From Bacteroidota bacterium (GTDB lineage Bacteria; Bacteroidota; Bacteroidia; Bacteroidales; JAAYUG01): a stretch of DNA of 5,085 bases. Shown here one piece after another: positions 1 to 5,085 of this stretch. The position numbers and the translations under genes are program-made. The stretch's first letter is position 1. Each line of letters starts with the position of its first letter. The notes beneath the pieces are model-generated. The model was not told the DNA's origin. It saw only the letters and a list, made by a program, of their open reading frames with translations, and ran no database searches. The DNA lies in NCBI GenBank assembly GCA_021812865.1, contig JAKAMP010000262.1, positions 1 through 5,085 of the forward strand. Direction: 5' to 3'.

Positions 1-1
1 C

Positions 2-664
2 AATAATCACGCCATAAACGGCTGCCTGGTTGAGTTCTTCAATCTCTGCCATTCCCCTGATTCCTCCACTGGCAATGAAATTCATGGCCGGGAATTTGGC
101 CGTAAGGCTTCGATAAAGGGCAACAGACGACCCTGTAAGCATTCCATCTTTACTGATATCGGTGCAAAGCACATATTTCACTCCTGCTGATTCATACTCC
201 TCGAGGAACTGATCCAGTCCTCTGGAAGAAAGTTCGGTCCATCCATTTACAGCGATATTGCCATTCAGCATATCCGCCCCCAGAATGATTTTATCAGAAC
301 CATATAACTTCAGCCAGCGATTGAACCTGTCGGGATGCTGAATAGCAACACTACCCACCGTCACCTGGTCGGCCCCTGATTCAAAAACCGCCGCAATATC
401 GGCATCATTCACTACTCCTCCACCAAAATCCACCTGCAGCCCGGACGATGATTTAACCATTTCGAGGGTCTTCAGGTTAACCAGCTTGCGGAGTTTGGCG
501 CCCTCGAGGTCGACCATATGAATTCGCCTGATGCCATGATCCCGGAATGAACGGGCAAGCTCGGCCGGATCGTGATGATATACCGTCATTTGCAGGTAAT
601 CCCCCTTGACCAGCCGTACGCACTTGCCTTCATATATGTCCATTGCCGGGATAATCTCAATCAT
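2..664 (-). CDS. hisA: HisA, ProFAR isomerase (3' end cut off by window edge)
   Basis: This is 1-(5-phosphoribosyl)-5-[(5-phosphoribosylamino)methylideneamino]imidazole-4-carboxamide isomerase, a cytosolic TIM barrel that converts ProFAR to PRFAR by an Amadori rearrangement. The frame is open from the ATG at 664-662 to the left edge and gives 221 complete codons with no stop. Family members run to about 240 residues, so roughly the last 20 are missing. The N-terminus IIPAMDIYEGKCVRLVKGDY carries the first catalytic Asp (D9). The second expected catalytic Asp is D131 in LGADMLNG, followed by the usual GW (141-142). Phosphate-loop elements are FGGG (80-83), TVGS (102-105) and ASGGI (198-202), and CTDISKDG spans 167-174. 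After GGG the sequence is VVND, where many HisA proteins have I/V followed by R or K, which is a mild divergence. The start overlaps the hisH stop as ATGA, suggesting translational coupling. HisF and HisI/HisIE are expected just outside the window. Identity is very secure. Confidence 0.97.
   Translation of the reverse strand, partial: MIEIIPAMDIYEGKCVRLVKGDYLQMTVYHHDPAELARSFRDHGIRRIHMVDLEGAKLRKLVNLKTLEMVKSSSGLQVDFGGGVVNDADIAAVFESGADQVTVGSVAIQHPDRFNRWLKLYGSDKIILGADMLNGNIAVNGWTELSSRGLDQFLEEYESAGVKYVLCTDISKDGMLTGSSVALYRSLTAKFPAMNFIASGGIRGMAEIEELNQAAVYGVII
661..664 (-). other. ATGA stop/start overlap between hisH and hisA
   Basis: Read on the minus strand, the four bases are ATGA: the hisA ATG (664-662) overlaps the hisH TGA stop (663-661). 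Such overlaps usually couple translation through ribosome termination and re-initiation. No convincing Shine-Dalgarno sequence precedes the hisA start inside the hisH 3' end, which fits re-initiation rather than independent loading. Coupling itself is inference; the overlap is read directly. Confidence 0.9.
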
Positions 665-1260
665 AGCTTCAAAAAGTTCCGTAACACAACAGAGCCTGCA
701 GCGCCGCTTTTTTCAGGATGGAACTGCACAGCAAAAAAATTATCTTTCTGCAAGGCTGCCGAGAAAGGTTCAAAATAATCGGTAACTGCAGTGGTGTGAC
801 TGCCCATTGCAGCATAATAACTATGAACAAAATACATGTAGCGACCTTCCAGCGTGGTATCGAACAATGGTCCCTTCAAGGCGCCAATGGTATTCCAGCC
901 CATATGAGGGATTTTTGCCTGAAGTGGATGGTTATGAGGATTCCTGAAGCGCCAGACCTTCTCCGGAAAAATTCCCAGACATTCTGTATCTCCTTCTTCG
1001 GAGTAACTGCACATCAGCTGTAACCCCAGACAAATTCCCAGTACGGGCTGGGTGAGTTCAGTAATCACCTGGTCGAGCCTGTTTTCACGCAGAAACTTCA
1101 TGGTAGTACTTGCCTCACCAACCCCTGGAAAGATCACCTTTTCAGCCTTTCTGATGGTGTGATGGTCGGAAGTGATTTCCGCATAGACCCCCAGTCGGCG
1201 TAAGGCAAAATCAACCGATTGAATATTCCCTGCATTGTATTTGATGATCACCACGTTCAT
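661..1260 (-). CDS. hisH: HisH, glutamine amidotransferase subunit of IGP synthase
   Basis: This 199-residue class I (triad) glutaminase hydrolyses glutamine and passes ammonia to its partner HisF, which cyclises PRFAR to imidazole-glycerol phosphate and AICAR. The N-terminus MNVVIIKYNAGNIQSV is the family's opening strand and loop. PGVGEA (45-50) supplies the oxyanion-strand region. The nucleophile is C77 in GICLGLQLM, and QFHPEKS (179-185) supplies H181 and E183 to complete the triad. IPHMGWN (117-123) and YFVHSY (143-148) are further HisH signatures. Length matches the family (about 195-210). The ATG at 1260 is the only sensible start because the first strand follows directly. It begins 10 bp after the hisB stop without a clear Shine-Dalgarno sequence, and its TGA stop shares bases with the hisA start. 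HisF itself lies outside the window but must exist for this subunit to work. Identity is secure. Confidence 0.98.
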   Translation of the reverse strand: MNVVIIKYNAGNIQSVDFALRRLGVYAEITSDHHTIRKAEKVIFPGVGEASTTMKFLRENRLDQVITELTQPVLGICLGLQLMCSYSEEGDTECLGIFPEKVWRFRNPHNHPLQAKIPHMGWNTIGALKGPLFDTTLEGRYMYFVHSYYAAMGSHTTAVTDYFEPFSAALQKDNFFAVQFHPEKSGAAGSVVLRNFLKL

Positions 1261-1270
1261 GGAAAGTTTT

Positions 1271-2395
1271 TTAGAGTGTTCCCTTGGTTGAAGGCAGTGT
1301 ATTGCTGAAGGGATCGCGCCTCACCGCCATTCTGATACTCCTGGCAAGAGCCTTGAAAACAGCCTCTGCTTTATGATGTTCATTTCCCCCCTCAGCGGTA
1401 ATATTGAGGTTACACCGGCAACTGTCAGAAAAGGATTTAAAGAAATGATAAAACATTTCTGTCGGGAAATCCCCGATCTTTTCGCGTTTGAACTGCACGT
1501 TCCATACCAGCCAGGGACGGCCGCCAAAATCAACGAGCACAGTTGCAGAAGAATCATCCATAGGGAGGGAGAAACCATACCTTTCCATGGCACGCTTGGA
1601 TCCTATGGCAGCATTGACAGCCTCTCCCAGGGCAAGCCCTACATCTTCTATGGTATGGTGCTCGTCTACCTGCAGGTCGCCTTTCGCCCGGATCAGCATA
1701 TCCATGCCTGAGTGCCTGGCCAGTTGCGACAGCATATGGTCGAAAAATCCCAATCCGGTACTTATCTCATAATTGCCGGTTCCGTCCAGGTTAAGTTCAA
1801 CAGTAATGTCTGTTTCAGCTGTTTTTCTGGTTATGGTAGCTTTTCTTTCAGGCAGCAGAATTGTGTTCGCGATTTCCTCCCATGAAGAAACCACCTGTTT
1901 GCACACCCGCTGAAGATCATTGGTACGGATTTCGTCTTTCAGATTTTCCAATCCGATCAGTATTGCGTTTGCCCCGATATTTGCGGCGAGCCTGGCATCG
2001 GTAATTCTGTCTCCAATAACCCATGATGCAGCCAAATCATAGTCACCGTTCAAATACTTCGTTAGTAAGCCTGTGCCTGGTTTTCTCGTTGGAAGGTTCT
2101 CCTCCGGAAATGACCTGTCAATAAGAATTTCATTAAAACTGATTCCTTCATTGAGAAAGGCCTGGAGCAGTTTTCCCTGTACCTTTTTAAAATTTTCCTC
2201 CGGATAGGAAGGAGTACCCAGACCATCCTGGTTAGAAACCATCACCAACTCATATTCGCTATGTTGTCTGATCCTGAATAGGGCCCTGAAAACGCCCGGC
2301 AGGAATTCCATTTGTTCCAGTGTGTCCACCTGAAAAGTGATGGTGGGCTCCACGATAAGGGTTCCATCCCGGTCGATAAACAAAGCTTTTTTCAT
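1271..2395 (-). CDS. hisB: HisB, bifunctional histidinol-phosphatase / IGP dehydratase
   Basis: This 374-residue fusion catalyses two pathway steps. Residues about 1-165 are a HAD-family histidinol-phosphate phosphatase with FIDRDGT (6-12; nucleophile D8, acid/base D10), VMVSNQDG (51-58; S54), RKP (104-106; K105) and GDRITD (128-133; D129, D133). Residues about 185-374 are imidazoleglycerol-phosphate dehydratase with GFFDHML (216-222; H220), DEHHTIED (244-251; H246, H247, E250), NEHHKAEA (338-345; H340, H341, E344) and the C-terminal signature LPSTKGTL. In dehydratases of this family these His/Glu motifs bind the two Mn ions. The fusion is uninterrupted, with a linker at about 166-185. The enterobacterial phosphatase has a zinc loop of pattern C-x-H-x5-C-x-C just before RKP. 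Here the ungapped equivalents are D93, S95, L101 and T103, so the zinc site is absent. The ATG at 2395 gives the expected MKKALFIDRDGT start. The gene follows a 118-bp gap after hisC and ends 10 bp before hisH. Confidence 0.98.
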   Translation of the reverse strand: MKKALFIDRDGTLIVEPTITFQVDTLEQMEFLPGVFRALFRIRQHSEYELVMVSNQDGLGTPSYPEENFKKVQGKLLQAFLNEGISFNEILIDRSFPEENLPTRKPGTGLLTKYLNGDYDLAASWVIGDRITDARLAANIGANAILIGLENLKDEIRTNDLQRVCKQVVSSWEEIANTILLPERKATITRKTAETDITVELNLDGTGNYEISTGLGFFDHMLSQLARHSGMDMLIRAKGDLQVDEHHTIEDVGLALGEAVNAAIGSKRAMERYGFSLPMDDSSATVLVDFGGRPWLVWNVQFKREKIGDFPTEMFYHFFKSFSDSCRCNLNITAEGGNEHHKAEAVFKALARSIRMAVRRDPFSNTLPSTKGTL

Positions 2396-2405
2396 CCGTA
2401 TTAAA

Positions 2406-2510
2406 TTAAATTTTCAAAGTGCGGATAACTTGCCCCGCTTCTGCGAGGGAACCTCCGTGCTGTGAATATTTATCATTTGTGTTTGTATTTTGAAAACATA
2501 GGTATTTCAT
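2406..2510 (-). CDS. Candidate 34-residue micro-ORF filling the hisC/hisB gap
   Basis: An ATG at 2510-2508 opens a 34-codon frame ending in TAA at 2408-2406. It starts 3 bp after the hisC stop and ends 10 bp before the hisB start, the same tight packing seen elsewhere in this operon. The predicted peptide begins MKYLCFQNTNTNDKYSQHGG and ends SLAEAGQVIRTLKI. I recognise no family, signal peptide or membrane segment. Its second half is encoded by the imperfect palindrome at 2419-2460, so the frame may simply be open by chance across a repeat or RNA hairpin. A stop-free run of 34 codons is not statistically remarkable. No Shine-Dalgarno sequence is visible, but none is visible for the neighbouring genes either. 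It is a hypothesis supported only by its fit to the gap. Confidence 0.25.
   Translation of the reverse strand: MKYLCFQNTNTNDKYSQHGGSLAEAGQVIRTLKI
2419..2460. repeat. Imperfect nested palindrome between hisC and hisB
   Basis: Outer arms are GTGCGGA (2419-2425) and TCCGTGC (2454-2460), complementary at 5 of 7 positions as DNA; the other two become G-U pairs if the plus strand is RNA. Inner arms are TTGCCCCGC (2430-2438) and GCGAGGGAA (2443-2451) around a 4-base loop. In the minus-strand (operon) transcript the inner stem is CCUCGC-AGAA-GCGGGG, six pairs including one U-G, extended past a C-C mismatch by two U-A pairs. It is GC-rich within an AT-rich gap. No T-run follows on either strand, so it does not look like an intrinsic terminator. 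Possible roles are a REP-like dispersed repeat, an mRNA processing or stability hairpin between cistrons, or a protein-binding site. Whether it recurs in the genome cannot be judged from one copy. Confidence 0.6.
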
Positions 2511-2513
2511 AGG

Positions 2514-3551
2514 CTATTCGGCTTCAGCATATTCTTTAAGAGCATGGAGAAGGGCTTCATTTTCCTGGGGTTTACCCACGGTAATACGCAGGCAGCCTTC
2601 GCAGGAAGGAACGGAGGATCGGTCCCTCACAATAATCCCTATGTCCATAAGATAATGAAACACTTTCCTGGCATCGCGAAACCTGACAAGCAGGAAGTTG
2701 GCATCGGACGGAAATATTTTTTCCACCATAGGAAATGCAGGGAGTTGATTCAGCAGAAACTCCCGTCCGGCCAGTATCTCCCTGATCCATTTTTCTTTCC
2801 TGTCCCTATCAGGCAACACATTCAGGGCCATCTGCTGGGTGAGAACATTTACATTATACGGATATTTTACCCGGTTCATCCATGAAATAATTTCTTCATG
2901 GGCGAATGCCATTCCAAGGCGGATACCTGCCAAACCCCATGCTTTTGAGAGGGTTTGCAGGATCACCAGCCGGGGGTACCGTTCCAAAGCATCCAGAAAC
3001 CCCGGATTGCTGGAGAAGTCGATATATGCTTCATCGATGACCACTATACCGGGGAAATGATCCAGTATCTGCAATATAGATTCCCTGGGGAAGGAATTGG
3101 AGGTGGGGTTATTGGGCGAACAAATAAAAACCACCCTTGATGCAGGCCCTGCCATGCCGAGTAGCTCTTGGGCATCGGGAAGGAAGCCTTGTCCTAAGGG
3201 GACAGCTGTGTACTTCACATTATTGATGGCGGCACACACCTGGTACATACCGTAGGTAGGAGAATAGGAGAGTACCTCATCCTTGCCAGGCTCACAGAAA
3301 ATCCGTATAATCAGGTCAATGGCCTCGTCGCTTCCGTTACCTGTAAAAATCTTCGTGGGCGCTATTCCTTTAACAGAGGCTATTTCCTCTTTCAGAGAAT
3401 GTGCGAGGGGATCGGGGTAGCGGTTGTAAGGTGAATTGAAAGGATTTTCATTAGCATCGAGATACACAGATGCCTGCCCGGAGAATTCATCCCTTGCTGA
3501 GGAGTAAGGATGCAATTCCCGGATGCAGGTTCGGATGAGTTGTTCAAACAT
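2514..3551 (-). CDS. hisC: HisC, histidinol-phosphate aminotransferase
   Basis: This cytosolic fold-type I PLP enzyme of 345 residues transaminates imidazole-acetol phosphate with glutamate to give L-histidinol phosphate. Motifs in order are LDANENPF (31-38) near the N-terminus; GNGSDEAID (71-79) of the cofactor phosphate region; SPNNPT (145-150), with N148 the expected PLP-contacting Asn; VIDEAYIDF (171-179), with D173 to the pyridine nitrogen and Y176 to the ring hydroxyl; TLSKAWGLAGIRLG (200-213), with K203 the Schiff-base lysine and R211 a phosphate ligand; and LRITVGKPQEN (321-331), carrying the substrate carboxylate/phosphate-binding Arg region. The residue after PNNPT is Ser151 rather than the commonest Gly, a conservative variation. 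Length is typical (about 350). The ATG at 3551 lies 5 bp after the hisD stop and gives the usual short N-terminal helix. It is followed by the unusually long 118-bp gap before hisB. HisC paralogues can act on other amino acids, but the operon context makes the histidine role secure. Confidence 0.97.
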   Translation of the reverse strand: MFEQLIRTCIRELHPYSSARDEFSGQASVYLDANENPFNSPYNRYPDPLAHSLKEEIASVKGIAPTKIFTGNGSDEAIDLIIRIFCEPGKDEVLSYSPTYGMYQVCAAINNVKYTAVPLGQGFLPDAQELLGMAGPASRVVFICSPNNPTSNSFPRESILQILDHFPGIVVIDEAYIDFSSNPGFLDALERYPRLVILQTLSKAWGLAGIRLGMAFAHEEIISWMNRVKYPYNVNVLTQQMALNVLPDRDRKEKWIREILAGREFLLNQLPAFPMVEKIFPSDANFLLVRFRDARKVFHYLMDIGIIVRDRSSVPSCEGCLRITVGKPQENEALLHALKEYAEAE

Positions 3552-3556
3552 CGGTA

Positions 3557-4861
3557 CTATTTTTCATTTATGGAATCGAGCCTAAGTTTTACAGCTCTTT
3601 TGTGTCCTTCAAGATCTTCAATGGCCGCCATTTCCATAACTGCATGACCAATATTAAATAGTCCGTATTCCGAAATTTCCTGGAAAGTAACTTTCTTCAG
3701 GAAGCTGTCGAGGTTCACGCCTCCATAAATACGGGCATAGCCATTGGTCGGAAGGGTGTGATTGGTGCCAGATGCATAATCGCCGGCGCTTTCGGGAGAA
3801 TAGTTACCTATGAATACGGAGCCCGCATTGGTTACGAGGTTTGCAAACTGGGCAGCATCTTTGATGGCCAGGATCAGATGTTCCGGTGCATATTCGTTGA
3901 TCATATCGACGGCTTCAGTAACAGAATTTACTATTATGATCTTGCTGTTTTGGAGCGACTTTTCTGCAATTTCCTTGCGGGGCAGGCTGTTGAGCTGAAT
4001 CTGCAACTGGTCAAGTATGGGCTGCACCACTTCTTCTTTTGTGGTTATAAGCATTACCTGGCTGTCGGTACCGTGTTCAGCCTGAGACAACAGGTCAGAG
4101 GCCACAAATGCGGGAACGCAGGTTTCGTCAGCCACCACAGCCACTTCGCTGGGACCAGCAGGCATGTCAATGGCAATACCTTCCCTACTTACCAGTTGCT
4201 TGGCAGTGGTTACATACTGGTTACCTGGTCCGAAAATCTTGTATACTGCAGGAACAGTCTCCGTTCCATAGGCCATGGCTGCGATGGCCTGTACGCCGCC
4301 GATCTTGAATACCTTGTCCAGACCAATGATTTTCGCCGAGTATAAAATTGCAGGATGCACTTTCCCGTCTATGTTAGGGGGTGTGCAGACAACGATCCGT
4401 TCACAACCGACAATTACTGCAGGAATACCGAGCATCAGAAGGGTTGAGAATAAGGGGGCGGTGCCTCCGGGGATATACAAACCCACCTTCTGAATAGGAA
4501 CGGATTTCTGCCAGCATTTCACTCCCGGAGAAGTCTCAATGGGCTTTTCATGCACTATCTGGTTACGGTGAAACCTTTCAATATTTTTGATTGCAGTAAC
4601 GATTGACTTTTTTGCTTGTTCGCCGAGCAGTTTCTCCGCTTCATCAAATTCTTCTTTGGTAACCCTGCAATCTTCAAGAAAAACCTTATCAAATTCAAGC
4701 GAAAAATCACGAACGGCAGCATTGCCTCGTGTTTTAACCTGTTCAAGGATATTGAATACCTTGTTTTCCATTTTGAAGGAATTGAAACGCGGGCGGGTGA
4801 GCAAAGGCTTCCAATCCTTTTTCTCGGGTCGGCTGATAACCTCAATAATTGATTTTTCCAT
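3557..4861 (-). CDS. hisD: HisD, histidinol dehydrogenase
   Basis: This zinc enzyme oxidises L-histidinol to L-histidine in two NAD+-dependent steps, the last of the pathway. From the ATG at 4861 it is 434 residues, matching the family (about 430). The frame is open further upstream to an ATG at 4933, but those 24 extra codons lie inside the hisG 3' coding region and translate to a non-family sequence, so the 4861 start is chosen. Motifs are VGLYIPGGTAP (126-136), FGPGNQYVTTAK (210-221), DMPAGPSEV (232-240), SQAEHGTDSQ (259-268) with zinc ligands Q260 and H263, YAPEHL (324-329) with catalytic E327 and H328, SAGDYASGTNHTLPT (358-372) with D361, and LEGHKRAV (417-424) with H420. All zinc and catalytic positions are present, one residue offset from the E. 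coli numbering. It starts 20 bp after the hisG stop and ends 5 bp before hisC. No clear Shine-Dalgarno sequence precedes it. Confidence 0.98.
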   Translation of the reverse strand: MEKSIIEVISRPEKKDWKPLLTRPRFNSFKMENKVFNILEQVKTRGNAAVRDFSLEFDKVFLEDCRVTKEEFDEAEKLLGEQAKKSIVTAIKNIERFHRNQIVHEKPIETSPGVKCWQKSVPIQKVGLYIPGGTAPLFSTLLMLGIPAVIVGCERIVVCTPPNIDGKVHPAILYSAKIIGLDKVFKIGGVQAIAAMAYGTETVPAVYKIFGPGNQYVTTAKQLVSREGIAIDMPAGPSEVAVVADETCVPAFVASDLLSQAEHGTDSQVMLITTKEEVVQPILDQLQIQLNSLPRKEIAEKSLQNSKIIIVNSVTEAVDMINEYAPEHLILAIKDAAQFANLVTNAGSVFIGNYSPESAGDYASGTNHTLPTNGYARIYGGVNLDSFLKKVTFQEISEYGLFNIGHAVMEMAAIEDLEGHKRAVKLRLDSINEK

Positions 4862-4881
4862 AACCGTGAATTTTAGTTGGT

Positions 4882-5085
4882 TTACATGATCATTTTTTCG
4901 ATAGGTATCACAAGGATGCCTTGTGCCCCGCATTCTTTCAATTTGCCGATCACCTCCCAGAAATCGTCTTCGTTAACCACAGAATGCAGAGAACTCCAGC
5001 CTTCCAACGCGAGAGGCATGATGGTAGGGCTTTTCATGCCTGGAATATATTGTTTGATTTTTTCAATACTGTGATTGGGTGCATT
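4882..5085 (-). CDS. hisG: HisG, ATP phosphoribosyltransferase, C-terminal 67 residues
   Basis: The frame is open from the right edge of the window to a TAA at 4884-4882 and gives the last 67 codons of HisG, the enzyme that condenses ATP with PRPP in the committed step. The fragment starts NAPNHSIEKIKQYIPGMKSP and contains PTIMPLALEGWSSLHSVV (20-37), DDFWEVIGKLKECGAQGILV (40-59) and the terminus PIEKMIM. It aligns by eye with the C-terminal end of E. coli HisG (PTILPLAG..., ...[24 protein letters not shown]). This domain is the small regulatory (ACT-like) module of long-form HisG, which binds histidine for feedback inhibition. Its presence means a long-form enzyme that does not need HisZ. The catalytic domains, the start and any upstream promoter or leader are outside the window. 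The stop lies 20 bp before the hisD start. Confidence 0.95.
   Translation of the reverse strand, partial: NAPNHSIEKIKQYIPGMKSPTIMPLALEGWSSLHSVVNEDDFWEVIGKLKECGAQGILVIPIEKMIM

Noticed and set aside
1373..1772. Two plus-strand open frames of 94-112 codons opposite the dehydratase half of hisB
   Set aside because: They are antisense to a conserved domain with intact metal-binding motifs and have no family features or neighbouring signals of their own.
2419..2460. An intrinsic terminator after hisC
   Set aside because: The hairpin is there, but no run of T residues follows it on either strand, and hisB, hisH and hisA continue in the same direction.
2470..2513. An internal promoter for hisB-H-A of the Bacteroidota type (TAnnTTTG with an upstream TTG element)
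   Set aside because: The best -7 match on the minus strand is TATGTTTT just after hisC, which lacks the final G, and no TTG/TTTG lies at the proper distance upstream. Not enough to call a promoter.
3758..4345. A 195-codon open frame on the plus strand opposite hisD
   Set aside because: It lies wholly antisense to a well-conserved hisD with all motifs intact, and its translation shows no recognisable domain. It is a by-product of the coding strand's composition.
4862..4933. An in-frame upstream extension of hisD to an ATG at 4933 (24 extra residues)
   Set aside because: The extension overlaps the hisG 3' end in another frame, has no resemblance to HisD, and would make the protein longer than its family. 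The ATG at 4861 gives the standard MEKSIIEVI start and 434 residues.
1..5085. A novel defence, mobile or RNA system hidden in the window
   Set aside because: Every stretch over 120 bp is accounted for by a canonical histidine gene. No tRNA, rRNA, CRISPR repeat, transposase, terminal inverted repeat or attachment site was seen on either strand.

Overview
The window is an interior piece of a histidine biosynthesis operon, transcribed entirely from the minus strand, most likely from a Bacteroidota (Bacteroidales-like) chromosome. Three things suggest the phylum. The protein style fits, for example HisH opening MNVVIIKYNAGNIQSV, HisA carrying DKIILGAD, and a phosphatase/dehydratase HisB fusion with an IDRSFPEE loop. 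None of the gene starts has a recognisable Shine-Dalgarno sequence, and the leaders are A/T-rich. Base composition is moderate. The assignment is inference from recognised families, because no database search was possible.

In transcription order (right to left) the layout is: the 3' end of hisG (4882-5085, cut by the window edge), hisD (3557-4861), hisC (2514-3551), a 118-bp hisC/hisB gap, hisB (1271-2395), hisH (661-1260), and hisA (2-664, its 3' end cut by the window edge). The other junctions are tight: 20 bp (hisG/hisD), 5 bp (hisD/hisC), 10 bp (hisB/hisH) and a 4-base ATGA overlap (hisH/hisA). This is the classical order hisG-D-C-B-H-A. The expected hisF and hisI/hisIE would lie beyond the left edge, and the promoter and any leader would lie beyond the right edge.

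Together the genes cover most of the pathway. HisG commits ATP and PRPP. HisA isomerises ProFAR to PRFAR. HisH supplies ammonia to HisF (outside the window) to make imidazole-glycerol phosphate. The C-terminal half of HisB dehydrates this, HisC transaminates, the N-terminal half of HisB dephosphorylates, and HisD oxidises histidinol to histidine. The expected catalytic motifs are intact wherever the window covers them.

The only stretch not explained by these genes is the hisC/hisB gap (2396-2513). It holds an imperfect nested palindrome (2419-2460). The same bases also lie within a 34-codon open frame that fits the gap almost exactly (2406-2510, 3 bp after hisC and 10 bp before hisB). It may be a micro-gene, an intercistronic repeat or RNA hairpin that happens to be open, or both. 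A second point of note is that the HisB phosphatase domain lacks all four Cys/His ligands of the zinc loop known from the enterobacterial enzyme. I see no mobile element, RNA gene, CRISPR array or defence system. Apart from those two points this is an ordinary core-metabolism region.
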